NCBI GenBank assembly: GCA_963969495.1
Contig: OZ018335.1
Location: forward strand, 89,872,440-89,936,439
Length of the DNA: 64,000 bases
Direction of reading: 5' to 3'
Origin: Ceratothoa steindachneri
Lineage: Eukaryota; Arthropoda; Malacostraca; Isopoda; Cymothoidae
Below the pieces are notes generated by a model. It did not search any database and was not told where the DNA came from. It saw only the letters and a program-made list of their open reading frames with translations. The translations under genes and the position numbers were made by a program. Below are positions 1 through 11,250 of this stretch, one piece after another (position 1 is the stretch's first letter; every line of letters starts with the position of its first letter).

Positions 1-1180
1 AACGAATTTGAAATAGAAGTCAACATTTACCAAGATAGAAATGCAGTTAATAGTTTTCTCCAAGTTAGGGTTCACTAGTTTTAGGGTCAATTTGGCACTG
101 TTATCCTTGGCATTCCTTAGGCCAGTCATATGGATATGACTGCAATTTTTTCACGATAATCGACTTAATATTAATGGTTTATGGTTAGTGTGGAGCTTAA
201 ATGACACTAATTCAACTTGTTTAATCGTTACCCCCCCCCCCAAACCACTCATCCACATTTTATAACCTTGTAGACAAAGGGTAAACTCAGTTTATAACTA
301 AATTATTATTAATTCAAGTTTTATGGGATCCCTGGTATATTAAGACCTAGTTTTTATACATCTCTGAGGACCATAATATTATTTAAACCTGTGCAATGTA
401 TAAAGCGACACTAGAATCTAATTAGAAATCCAAACCCTAGATTCATTTATTCTCTTACCTTTAACGCTTTCAGGGGATAAACAAGCTAGAAGGATGCCTA
501 TCTCTACAGGTTCGAACAATTACATTTAGAAAGGTAGTTTTAGTTCTTATGACGATTGTGTAAACAATTCTTGCATAACCTTAGAAACTGAGCAAGTTTG
601 AATTTTTGTTCGGGCTTAGGATAATTCGAACGAACGAAAACTGTGGTTTTTGTGGTGAGAATTACTCGTGAGATTCATCTTCGGAAGTTTTGTGTTTTTT
701 TTCGGTATTTACCTTGGAGAAAGAGTGCTTCTTGCTTTATTTGGAAAGCAGAAGCTCGCGTTCTACGCCGTTAGTTACCCCGCATTTCTCAGGAGGAATG
801 TTGACATCTGCGATTTAATAATTGCATTCCCAGTTCCAAAGCTTCACGAAACTCGTCCAAGTCCCATTATTCGTTATCTTCATTGAGCGATCTATGTATC
901 TTATTCCTCATATTGGAAGGAGGTTTCCTTGGTAACACAAACAGAATGGAAAATCTCGCGCTTCTCGCGTCTAAGGCCATTCATTGCCTTTAGACTACGC
1001 AAATGACACTCGTAAACAAGGTGGAATTCACCAATGGTAAGAGTTATTGGGTCGCTTAGGTCGATGATAGAATAAGATAGGCAAATTATTCGTTTGTATT
1101 GTAGGAATATAATACACCAATAAAATTAATTATAATACCCCTGTATGTCGGAAAATTCTTTTCAGACAGAGGAATGCTAT
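1..1180. other. AT-rich sequence, nothing recognised
   Basis: I see no gene, transposon end or tandem repeat here, apart from a run of ten C near 231. A short plus-strand open frame at 668-886 begins at a GTG rather than an ATG, has no recognisable motif and lies in unremarkable AT-rich sequence, so it is not called. Confidence 0.5.
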
Positions 1181-2330
1181 TTCTAAATTTGATCCGGGCG
1201 ATAGCCCATATTATGTCACTCAGTCCCATCTCACCCGTTACGATTTCCTGCCATTTTAAAATAGTCTCAGGACAATAGTCCTAGGGTGAAAGACCAAGCC
1301 GCCATTTCCAAACAGTTTGTTCCTAAGCACGCCCTTTCCAACAGTCTCTGTGTGGTAGTCGGACATTTTCTAGCTGTCTATGGGGGATATAATGCCCAAG
1401 CCAAATAGTCCCGGGGCACTACACTTAGTCCGCAATTTCCAACCAGTCGCAGAGCCATCGCATACCATTTACAAACACTTCAAAAGTCAATAGTCCTGCA
1501 TTTCCAAACAGTCGTAGAGGTAACCCTCCTTTTCCAAATAACAAATAGCCCTTGGGTCCAAAGCTAGGCCGCCATCTTTAAACAATCTCCTAGCGATATC
1601 AATCTTTTCAAAACTGATTGGGGGTTATATACCACCATTTTCAAACAGTGATAACCAAGTAAGGTGATAACCAGCCGTTTCTAAAACAGTTTTAAACAGT
1701 CTGTGTACGATAACCCGCCATATTGGCACAATCTAGGGGCAATATCGCCATTTCCAAACAGTCTTTGTGCGATCACCCGCAATTTCCAAACAGCGTTTGT
1801 ACTATAGCACAACATTTTCAAACACACCCAATGGAGATAGTGCGCCATTTTCATACAGTCTCGGAGCAATAGCCACACATTTCCAAGGAGTCATGTAGCG
1901 ATAGCCCGCCGCTTCCAAATAATGACATGGCGTAAGGCGCCATTTCCAAAGAGTCTACGGATGATAACCGATCTTTTCCCCAAAGTTCCGGAGTGATAAC
2001 CTGTTATTGCTAGTCTCGGGCGATAGCATACAACTTTCAATACTCAGGTAGCGATAGCGCTGCATTTCGAAACACTCTCCGTGTGATAGCCCGGCATTGT
2101 CACACGGTCTCGTGACGATTGCCCACTGCTTCTAAATACTTTGGGGCGAAAGTGCCATTTCCAAATAGTCATTGGGCGATAGCCCACCTTTTCCGAACAG
2201 TCCCGGGGTGATACCTCTCAATTTCTAAACAGAGTCATATGTTGATAGCCCGCCATCTCCAGTCTCGTGGTGATATCTCGGGTGATAGTATACAATTTTC
2301 GAATACTCCCGTGCCGATAGCCATTGCACT
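1180..2330. repeat. Degenerate ~32-bp minisatellite
   Basis: About 35 diverged tandem units. The recurring core reads roughly GCGATAGCCCGCC followed by ATTTCCAAACAGTC, and the spacing of the TTTCCAAA block is 32-33 bp where measured (1751, 1783, 1816). Units differ by substitutions and small indels, so the array is old. Small open frames inside it, such as the minus frame at 1681-1878, are by-products of the repeat. Confidence 0.85.
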
Positions 2331-2796
2331 TCACGGAGCAGGGTGCGAAGGGGACATCAGAGCCTCTTCGCTGGAAGAGAACAACACGAACCGCGAAGTT
2401 TTAAATAAGTTGAATGAACCGACTAGTGGTGGAATCTGATCCAGAGAAAGGTGAGGAAGGGTAATTGACGAGGGAGATAGCGAAACTATTGAAATCACCG
2501 TGGTAGTGGATGTGGCCAAATATTCCGAAGAGATCAGATAGAGGATTTACAGATACTAGCAACATGGTCGTCAAGAAACAATGAATTTCAAAGGTAACAA
2601 CCAGATTTCTAATATTGTCAGCAAAAGCAACTAGGGATCTACCAAGTTAAGAAAAAGAGCAATAGTTTTACAGCGAGCAACATCCGAAGCAGCAACCACT
2701 AGTAAAGCATTAGTTTTGTCATGTGTGAGTTTCCAAAAGTTTTCAGACAATTCAGTAGTAATGTTGTGTGCAGATAAAAGATTTTTAGTCGCCTGC

Positions 2797-2990
2797 CCGC
2801 CACCTTATAAGTTACGATGTCGGTCGGTCGGTCGGTTGGTCGGTAAACGTTTTACTTTTCAATGACTTTTTGAAACTTTTGAAGGTCGTAAGGTCAGAAA
2901 ATATGTTTGTTAATCGTTTATACGTTTGTTAATTATTTTTCACAGACTTTTTGAAACTTTTGAAGGTCGTAAGGTCAGATAATGAGTTTG
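2797..2990. repeat. GGTC microsatellite and 34-bp direct repeat
   Basis: A short run of GGTC units (about 2820-2845) is followed by two near-identical copies of a segment beginning ACTTTTTGAAACTTTTGAAG, at about 2863-2897 and 2947-2981, spaced 84 bp apart. No coding potential is visible. The rest of 2330-3000 shows nothing recognisable. Confidence 0.7.
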
Positions 2991-3139
2991 AAATAATTAA
3001 GAGCACGCGACTTGCGCGACATTAGCAAATATCCCTTGGTAAAATCCCCCGCAGAAAAATGGTATGGATACATCTATCAAGAACGTGGTTTCATGTGTAG
3101 CAGGTGTTTTGCACTTGCTGTACCATCCACCCCCTTGCA

Positions 3140-4690
3140 GCCCAGACAAAAGAGGGGTGAACAAGGAACTGAACCGAGTGGAATACCATAACACACCTCT
3201 GCCGGCCGATTTATATACGCCGCAGATCTGAAACTGAGTACGACGATAGTTACGATTGAATCCAGCTAAGAGCAGCTTCAGTCACACCTGAGAATTCACG
3301 AAGGTGAGCGATAAGAGCGATCAACAAAATAAAATGCTGCTGAGAGATCAAGAAATACCAGAATGAGAGCAGTACCAATATCGATCGCACGACGAAGATA
3401 GTCAGTCAACGAGAGTTGATTTCATGTTGTGTCTTGCTTTGAAGCCATAGTAACACTAGTCTTTCTAGAACTGTAGACTGGGACGGGAATTAAGAGATTG
3501 AGCGGTAGGTTTATTGTGGATTGAACGAGCAGCAGCGTTTTTAAAACATGTGGCACCATATCTAATAAGAAAGGTCTTAAATATAAGAGTCAGGTAAGGA
3601 AGGAGAACTGGGAGGAAGCGACCGTCGAGACCTGGAGAGAAAGAGTCGAGAGCAGAGCACGTCTCTTTCTGAGAGCTAAAGAGTGAGGTCAATCTTCAGG
3701 GGACACTGGGGCGAGAGAAGTGAGTTCAGACGAGAGGAAGAGAGACTCATTCACGGATATGAAGTTTCTCCTCAGGTGAAAGAGCAGAAGAAACAGTTGA
3801 GGGGGTGTTGGAGTATGGCGTTGGGAAGGGAGATGATTGATGCGACAGGGGCAAAGAGATTCGAGGAAGAAGCTTAAAAACTGGTTGTGGATTGAATTTG
3901 TTTTGAGGAGGGGTACAGCTGGAGTGAGCTTTACGGGCAGACTTCAGAAGGATGGCGTAAGCAATGAAGAGAAGGGTAGCAGGCAAGGGAGGTTGTATCT
4001 ATCTCCTCACCCCGAGCTCAGGCTGTGCGAAGGTGCTTCTTATGGGCTCGTCTGTGTTTCTTTGCATTCCAAAAAGAATTAGAGAACCAAGAGGCATGTC
4101 GTCGGCGGGGGGAGTTGAGGAGAAAGGCAACATAGATATCTCAGTGAAAATTAAGCTCTACTTTGAAGTTAAAAGGAAGAGAAAAGCTGTTTAAAGATGG
4201 GAAGAAAACCAACGATGGCAAGACTTGGAAACAGGATATATATATAAGGCTTTGGAAGCAGAAGAATGAAGAAATAGAATTCAATAAGGAAGGGGTCAGA
4301 AATTTCTCTGGAGGAAAGCCGTTATATAGAGGCTGTAAATTAAGGTGGAGGTGACAACAAGGGGCATCAGACAAATTGAGAAATAGATAGATGGAGAGAT
4401 AGAGAGAGAATAAAATGGAGTATGATGGATGTTAAAATCGCCCAGAATATAGACAGATGTAGAAGGTTGTATAAAAACATGTTTATGAATTTGCCCAATT
4501 CATCAAAGAAGCTCTCAGAGAGGGTCCCACAGGAGCAGTAGATAATTGCGATTTTGAGAGGTTAACTTCAGTGGCAAAAGGTAACGAGCGAAGCTTCTAA
4601 AATACCCGGAGATCACTAAAAGAGAAGAAGTGGAAGTGACGGGGTCGCAATTAAACCAATTCCACCACTACCACTCATAGCTCTAGATGG
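3140..4690 (-). pseudogene. Dead non-LTR retrotransposon (CR1/L2-like), EN then RT
   Basis: Read on the minus strand, this stretch carries LINE ORF2 pieces in the right order but broken by stops and frameshifts. At about 4630-4400 is an endonuclease piece with KIAIIYC followed by ILGDFNIHH-like residues, the AP-endonuclease GDFN motif, reached across a frameshift. At about 3690-3470 is an RT thread with LLPYLTLIFKT. At about 3475-3290 comes GFKARHNMKSTLVD and then a frame-shifted ALILVFLDLSAAF, matching RT motif A (the LDLSAAFD block of L2/CR1-group RTs). At about 3200-3130 is GVCYGIPLGSVPCSPLF, matching the [13 protein letters not shown] block. The downstream catalytic FADD box is not found, so the 3' end is lost or unrecognisable. 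This was found by reading across frames; no single open frame shows it. The clade is tentative. Confidence 0.7.
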
Positions 4691-4817
4691 AGTAGCCCAG
4701 AAGGCTAGGAACTTCGAAAATGCCCTTTGCAATTTATTTCAACCATGTTTACGAGGGGCGGTCAATAGGTTTTGCAATTCCAATATAAGGAAACTAGATA
4801 TGAGGAAAAGTGTTTTA

Positions 4818-5126
4818 TTATTTTTCAATATAACTACCCTCGACTTCAATGCACTTGCGCCACTTGTCCCTGAGGCTTCGAATTCCCGACAACCACAAAT
4901 CTCCCAATTGCTGTTCCATCCACTCCTGGACGGCGAGCTGGACATCTTCATCGTCCCCAAACCGGCGTCCACGCAGTGCAGCCTTGAGCTGGCGGAATAA
5001 AAAGTAGTCGCTAAGGGCCATATCTGGACTGTAGGGGGGATGGTTGAGCTCCTCGAATCCGCACTCGCGCACGGCAACTTGTGCAACTCTGGCCTTGTGG
5101 ACTTTGACGACGTTAAAGTCGATCAT
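4818..5126 (-). pseudogene. Mariner transposase, C-terminal fragment
   Basis: Minus-strand frame with the final part of a mariner catalytic domain: VHKARVAQVAVRECGFEEL, then HPPYSPDMALSDYFLF, which carries the third catalytic aspartate (the D of LSDYF), and then LRGRRFGDDEDVQLAVQEW. It lies directly downstream of the N-terminal fragment, and the expected HDNAPVHK block with the second aspartate has been replaced by the deletion junction. The frame's apparent start (MIDFNVV) is a by-product of the deletion. The stretch 4690-4750 before the element and 5685-6080 after it hold nothing recognised. Confidence 0.9.
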
Positions 5127-5139
5127 GGGGCGTTAGGTT

Positions 5140-5505
5140 TCAAGGGACCCAACGGGCAGAGACCTTGGTCATGGCCAAATTAGCGTGGATGATGTTGATA
5201 ACACTTCCATGTGATATTCCAAGTTGTCGCTCGATTTCTTCGACCTTCACCCGCGGGTTTTCGAGAATCATCCTCTCCACACAGGCCACATTGTCCTCGT
5301 TGGTCACTTCTGACGAGCGTCCTGGACGGGGGTAATCTTCAAGGGACTCACGACCATGGCGGAATTCCCTATTCCAGCAAGCATTGGTTACATAGGAAGG
5401 GGCGATGTCGGTGTACACTGCATCTATGCGTTCATGGATCTCTTTTGCATTCTTGCCTTTCTTGGTCAAAACTTTGATCACTGCGCGGTGCTCAACCTTC
5501 TCCAT
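5140..5505 (-). pseudogene. Mariner transposase, N-terminal fragment
   Basis: A 121-codon open frame begins with ATG 154 bp inside the element end and encodes the N-terminal DNA-binding half of a mariner transposase. It shows EHRAVIKVLTKKGKNAKEIH, then SLEDYPRPGRSSE (the PRPGR linker between the two helix-turn-helix units), then VKVEEIERQLGISHGSVINI (second helix-turn-helix), ending MTKVSARWVP at a TGA. Beyond the stop the frame reads NLTPHDRL and then joins the C-terminal fragment. The first and second catalytic aspartates of the DD34D triad are gone. It could still bind the element's ends but could not cut them. Confidence 0.92.
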
Positions 5506-6079
5506 TGTTGAAAAATTTGTGACTGACGATCTGCAATCAGCTACTGCTTCTTAAATAGACGAGGCAGGAGCGTGCGGCTGCAGGTCCTGACTTGTCATAA
5601 CTTGTCCTAACACCCTCACAAACAGCCATCCCCTTCCTCTGTTTTGCCCTACCGATTCGCAAAACTTATTGACCGCCCCTCGTATGTTAGTCAAATGATA
5701 ACCAACTTCTTAAATGTAATTTTGGCGCAAATTAAATTCGCTATGTCTAAAGTCATTGAGTGAGATTTTATAACTCCACGGAGAGAAGTAATGTGCCAGA
5801 TAAGAGGTGTTAGGGTTAGTTGGAGGCGGAGAAGCTGTTTGTATTGAAGCGAGAGAAATAAAGTGACCCTAACTGAAAAGGCTTTAATATATCGAGATGT
5901 TTTATTCAGCCATATGAAGATAGTTACTGAATTTTACAAAAGTTTTGTTACACTCAGTTTTTTAACTTCTTTCTACAGGTTTACGTGTGTGATAGAAAAG
6001 GTTCCGTCATACAAACCTAAATTTCTACTTTTTCAGCACATGTAATTAAAACGTATTTTCTATTGTGTACAGATGTGTA

Positions 6080-7065
6080 GAGATGGAAGTGAAAAGAATC
6101 GAGATCTCTGCTCTCTTGCATGCGGGCTACAAATCGGACATCACCAAGAGGCTCAACTTCATCCGGATGACCGGCACAGTTTCGCGGAGAGGCTCAAGAA
6201 CGGGTAAGACCTCAAAGATTGACCTCATTCAAGCAGATTTCAATTTATCAACCGTTTGGACTCTAGAAAAGCCTTCGAAAGTGATCTGATTCTCAAAATG
6301 ACTGCGCTGATGTAAAAGAACATCTCGGTGGCCACGGTGTCCATCACCGTCAAGTAGGAGGGCGGCAAGATCTTAAGGTGCATGAAAAGGCCCTTGCTCA
6401 CCGACCGTATGCGGGAACAATGTCAGTAGCCCTGTCGTCGCCTGCTCAACGACTTGAAGACTCATGGCAATCGAAGTCTCACTTTTTATTATAAAAAAAC
6501 CCTTCACGATCGATCCGGTCATCACCAAACAGAACGACCACGCGTTAAGCTTAGGTCAGGACTTGTGCGAGGTTCGCTACGTGTTCACGACCAAGCACCC
6601 GTCCTCCGTGATGATGCTCGTCGTCGTGGCTTCGAATGGCGAGAAGATGCCACCGGAGTGGCTGGCAACCGGTGACAGGCTCACCGCTATCGATCAAATA
6701 GAGATATTTGCCACGAAAGTTCAGCTCTAGGTGAGACTAAGCCTTCCTCATGACGGTGCCCCAACCTACATGGGTAAGACAGTGTAAGAGTGGCTGGAGT
6801 CGAATATGAACTTCTGGTCGAAGGAGCATTGTTAGCTGCAGTCGCTCTACCTTAATCCCCCCGACTACCTATTGTGGGCGCATGTCGAGGACAAAGCCTG
6901 TAAGAATCGCCACAGCAACGTCGATAAGCTGAAGTACTCCGTCAACCGCGTGTGGACCAGCATGAGGAATGACTTCGTCCGCAACGTGTCCGCGGCCTTC
7001 TTCAGGTCTCGCCTGGAGCGTGTGCTCGGCGCTGAGGGCAGCCACACTGATGAATATTACAATTT
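6080..7065 (+). pseudogene. Tc1/mariner-type transposase pseudogene (DD36D spacing)
   Basis: A degraded transposase readable across three frames. It begins MEVKRIEISALLHAGYKSDI (N-terminal helix-turn-helix) and continues with DPVITKQNDHALSLG, TKHPSSVMMLVVVASNGEKM and PPEWLATGDRLT. Then comes HDGAPTYMGKTV, which holds the second catalytic aspartate. After two in-frame stops comes LNPPDYLLW, which holds the third aspartate, 36 positions later. The C-terminus is VRNVSAAFFRSRLERVLGAE. The first catalytic aspartate region is damaged (FYYKK where a DEK-type motif is expected). I found no clear terminal repeats, so the element limits are approximate. The family is a guess within the IS630-Tc1-mariner superfamily. 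Confidence 0.82.
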
Positions 7066-7500
7066 AAACACATATTTATATGTTAAAACAATAAAAAAGG
7101 GGCCAACTGCATCAAAACTATTAATGCGTCCTTGGTTGAGAGCAATACCCGGTATCCCCACGCCCAGAATCATTCCAAAACTCGATTAGTTCATAATGCA
7201 GATCTTCCTGGACTTCTTTAATTGTAATAAGAAAGAGTTTCCTTACAAGATGGTAAGGTGCTTTGGAGATTTCTTAAAAATAGATCACAAATTCTTAGTG
7301 AATACAAACAAGATATGCAACGCCTTCCGATGGTAGATCGACACCCTATCCATCAGACGCCACCGGTGAAACTCAAAAATGGCAAAATTGTAATTTCCTG
7401 CCTTTCACCTGCAATTTTCACGCTTTTTAACTAATACTTTGAGAGTATCGATGAATCTCAAACTCAATCGCATCTTGAGTTCAGTTTAGCAAAACTGTCG
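7065..7500. other. AT-rich sequence, nothing recognised
   Basis: Spacer between the Tc1/mariner pseudogene and the minus-strand hAT remnant. It is AT-rich and may include the 3' non-coding part of the upstream element, but I see no inverted repeat. Confidence 0.4.
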
Positions 7501-8460
7501 ACAAAGTAAGCTAGTCAACAGATGAAAGTATTGTCATAAAAATTGGATTCTAGATTCTGTTTTCCCTGGGCCTTCTTGGAATAACTACAATTCTTTTTGA
7601 AGTTCAAATACTCGTGCTCTGACATTTCTTTTGGACACCTAAGGCACTTTGGTATAATAAAAAAATTTTGATGTTCCGAATTCATATCTTTGCTTAACTG
7701 CTGAAAAAGTTGAGTTTTCAATGCTCTTGAAGAGGTGGCATAATTTTTTAAGAAAGTGCTTGCTAATGTATTATGCAATGCAAAGAAATGCCTGTTGATA
7801 CATTTTGAACAGTCATTTGGAAACCAATGTTCACTCCTAACATTGATCGTGCGCTGCCAGTATATTCACCACAGAAATTTTCCCCTTTCAAACTTCCACG
7901 ATCCAAGAATTCGGATACTTTTCCCATTACATCAACTGCGTTTGTATTTGTCTACAATGAAAAGCATAACAAGAATTTTTCTTTTTATGGATCTTCATTT
8001 ATGTAGCTGACAAAGACCCAGCAGGTGAGAGGAGAGAAAAAAAAATGACGCCACATTATGAATCCTTCTTTGTCCAGTATTATTAGATAAAAATATTCCC
8101 TCGAGTTCTTTGCACCTTCATTTTCCTGTATAATCGAAGCATTTCAATAGGCTTAGCAATCGTATGTAGGTTTTATTTTTGCTGCACGATGATGAGATTG
8201 TCAATATAAGCAGATTCAAGCTTCGAGACTGCCTTTTAAATTCTGCGCTTGCATTCAAGTCCAGACGCTTGAGTGTCACTTTCATTCGTTTGTAAATTCT
8301 GCATTCTCATAATAGTGTTGTGGGTGGACCTTTTCAAGGTAAAGTTTCAACTTTAATGGCCTCAGGGATTGGCTTCCAAAAATTTTATCGAACAAGATAC
8401 ACTGACATTTTGATAAATTTCAAGAACATCCCTACCACTATTTTGGGGTCAAAAAATATA
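7500..8460 (-). pseudogene. hAT transposase pseudogene (GTF2IRD2/FAM200-like)
   Basis: Minus-strand frame fragments follow the order of a hAT transposase of the type domesticated in vertebrates as GTF2IRD2, ZBED5 and FAM200. From the upstream end: SLRPLKLKLYLEKVHPQHY (remains of the BED zinc finger, its first zinc histidine apparently replaced), then LEGIFLSNNTGQRRIHNVAS, then SARSMLGVNIGFQMTVQNV and ISLHCIIH (the CTDGAPAMLG...THC-IHR block), then KTQLFQQLSKDMNSEHQN, and finally RARVFELQKEL. At least five frame changes and several stops intervene. No terminal repeats were found. The order and spacing of the fragments make the assignment good despite the decay. Confidence 0.72.
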
Positions 8461-10575
8461 TTTTCCTGGCGTATTTAGGGGTCAGGAACGCGAATATGAT
8501 GTTCATTCCCGCCGCAAGTAATTTACTTTTGAGTTAGCTGAATATTTATGTGAACACAGCAACCACAAAAAGTAAGCATTTGTTCAGTCGAAAATAAACG
8601 ATTTTCGGAGACAACGACGATGATACATGGCTAAAGACTGCATGCAATACGTATTCTAAGGTGATTATTTTCAAAATTGGGGGCTTCGACTCCCCATTCC
8701 CCCCTTTAATGGCTTTCTAATTGTAATATAAACAATTAAAAAGCCTAGAATTATGTAGGTTCTCAACTGGATAACTGAGCCTAATCTAACCTAACGTAAA
8801 TCATCATAAAAAGGTTAGGGTAAGTTATATTAGAATCGTATTGCAAAGGAAGAATAACGTTTAGTAGCCAAGATTATACAACTTTGCTGCCTGACAGAGG
8901 AAATCCTGGAAGCGATGGCTTTGACGTCTTCAAGAAGAACGCATGTGCCAGGTAGCCAAGATAGGTCTTTCTTCCTCATATGCAGGAACACAACTTTTGA
9001 CGTCTCTCCTAACGCGGTCGATGTTCTTTAAGTTAGATTTCGAGGAAAATATGTTTTTGTAAATAATTTGCTAGAAAAAACACCGAATCTTTTTTTATTT
9101 TTTACTTTCCAGTTTTTCCTCTACGAATTACACCTGAAAGTGTAGCGATTTATGTCTAAAACGCACTGACACGAAGATTTGGACCACTTCATTTCCTTCA
9201 AGCCTAAACTGTGGGCAAGTTGGGGGTCAAAAAGTTTAGGAAAGCTGTTAAACTGCTGCCAAGTCCGTAAGACTATAATCAAATCCTTCATAGACCATGT
9301 TTGGGCGTTTCGTTGAGTTGGGCAACAAGTATACGTCCCCCCCCCCCTCCAAATGGAATTGACGGTAAAAATCCCTGGGGCAAAAGTAGTGCCTTTATTT
9401 GATATCAAACAATTGTGAAGTGTGTCAAACAAATTTTGATTTGTTTTGTGTGACTTTAAATGGACGAAAAACAACCGATATGAACGTATCGAATCTAATT
9501 TTATGTTGTTCATTTGTCTCAGTAAACGGGCATCATGTGTGCGTACCCGCCAAATATTTTAAAATCTAGTCAATGAAATGACATCAGTAAAACCAGCCTT
9601 TTCCTGTTACAATCGAACGTAAACAGAAAAAGACGACTTATACTATTTAATAGGAGAAAATAATAAGAATAGTAACTAGATTTAGATAAATTAAGCTAGC
9701 ATCATTTATTGTTTACTTAAAAGTAGCTGGATCCTGCTATAAAATAGCTAAATCGGCAACCCTGCCAGACGAGTGGAAAGAAAATGAGAAAGATGCTCGG
9801 GCGTGCGCGAGCCGGCAGTGAGATGCAGTGCTGTTAACTATGTATATGGAAATTTCTCTGTTTTAGGGAAATTTTGGCGTCATCAGGGAAACAAGAAAAT
9901 GAAAAAGTCGACAGGGAATTATTAAATATGGGAAATTCAACTGAATTTCAATTTTTCATGATAAACCCACCACAATAGGCTAATTGAAAGCAAAAAATAT
10001 TAAAAAATAGGTAATTTCCATGTAGATAACAAACAACCCTTAATAATAAAAGCAAATTTATGTGTTTTTGAGAGAAACGTCGGAATGAAGTCTTTCCCCG
10101 AAAGCATTGGTCTCATTAATAAGTGTATGATTAGTGTATACTTTTTCGTCGCACATGGAAATAATGTGCATTTTTTCCCCCCATTTCTCACGACTCGGTT
10201 CAGAATGGATCAAAATGTCTTTGCTAGGCAGTAATTCTCTAATTATTCTTCTCTTCCTCCGTGAGTGATTAATTTCCCTGTTATTTGAAAATTATTTTAT
10301 CGATCAGTTCTTTCTTTGTCATGATTGAATGATGACGCTGAAGGATGACAGGTGTTTGGAATATTTCCAATCAAGGGCTATCATTGATTCTGTCCTCTCG
10401 CCCCACTAACTCAAAAATAGGGGAACAAGAAAGCGAATCCTATGCATTTCATGTGGGTATTTATCGAGTACGGATACCAGTAAAGTAACGGTCCTTGAAG
10501 ACTTCTTTCCCTGAGTTCGGGATTGGAATGAGGAGATAATATAGAAAACAACCGTGCTTGTTCGCACTCTTCCCG

Positions 10576-10620
<45 letters not shown>

Positions 10621-11242
10621 CAATGGGGATGTGCAATTAATCTGATTTTCACTTATTAATTTATTAATGCGTCTCTCCGCGATGCCAGTAGGGCTGTGCG
10701 TTTGTTTGAATCCTTGAGTAAGTATATACATGTATATGATTTTAGGAAACTAACGCAGGTATGAGTACAGACGAGATAAGGAATAAGTTTTGGAGAGCCA
10801 GAAAGCAATATATTTTGGCATAAATTGTGAATAAAAAGTAAATTAGTATTTTCAATCTTCAATATGTTGCCAGGGATTGTTTTGATATAAATTTTAATTA
10901 AATACCCAGAGTGCCCTAATATCTTCTCAGGCGGAATCATTGCACATCTGAAGCCGTTCGGCTTAACAGGGCGTTTAAGCCAAGGTAGAATATTTGGAAT
11001 GTTTAACTTAATTAATTCAAATATATATGCAAACACTTGCGTTTTCTAAATATCCCCAATTGTAAAAAACAAGTAGTGTTAAGTGCTGCCAACGTGGGAG
11101 ATCTTCAATGCATCCGTTTCATGTGATCTAACAAGCAACGTATGATCGAAAAGGCCTAGTTGCGAGAGAGAGAAGCCATGGAGAATTCATCGTCGGAGCA
11201 GTGGCGAAATGCGAACTCATTCGTCGCAAACATGTTATTAAG
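8460..11242. other. Unexplained AT-rich sequence with one CA microsatellite
   Basis: I see no recognisable gene. The longest open frames, minus 9121-9513 (130 codons) and minus 10656-11036 (126 codons), have no motif I know and no family-like composition. The first spans a run of ten C (about 9339-9348), which argues against a conserved protein. CCTAA/GGTTA-like pieces occur near 8780-8830. Confidence 0.4.
10577..10617. repeat. (CA)n microsatellite
   Basis: About 20 uninterrupted CA dinucleotides. On the minus strand they translate as a cysteine-valine run in the 10406-10636 and 10461-10652 frames, which are therefore not genes. Confidence 0.97.
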
Positions 11243-11250
11243 CCTTAAAA

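Larger units (their letters stand above)
4750..5684 (-). mobile_element. Internally deleted mariner element with TIRs
   Basis: The ends are 26-bp inverted repeats including the TA target duplication: 4750-4775 and 5659-5684 agree at 25 of 26 positions, starting TACGAGGGGCGGTCAATA. A full mariner is about 1.3 kb; this copy is 935 bp because the middle of the transposase gene is missing. The nearly perfect ends and the two well-preserved coding pieces suggest a fairly recent copy that can move only if another element supplies transposase. Both flanks are unrelated sequence, so the boundaries are firm. Confidence 0.93.

Noticed and set aside
501..520. GGTTCGAA resembling a tRNA T-loop
   Set aside because: No matching acceptor, D or anticodon stems around it.
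9121..9513. 130-codon minus-strand frame
   Set aside because: No motif, spans a homopolymer C run, and is surrounded by non-coding sequence.
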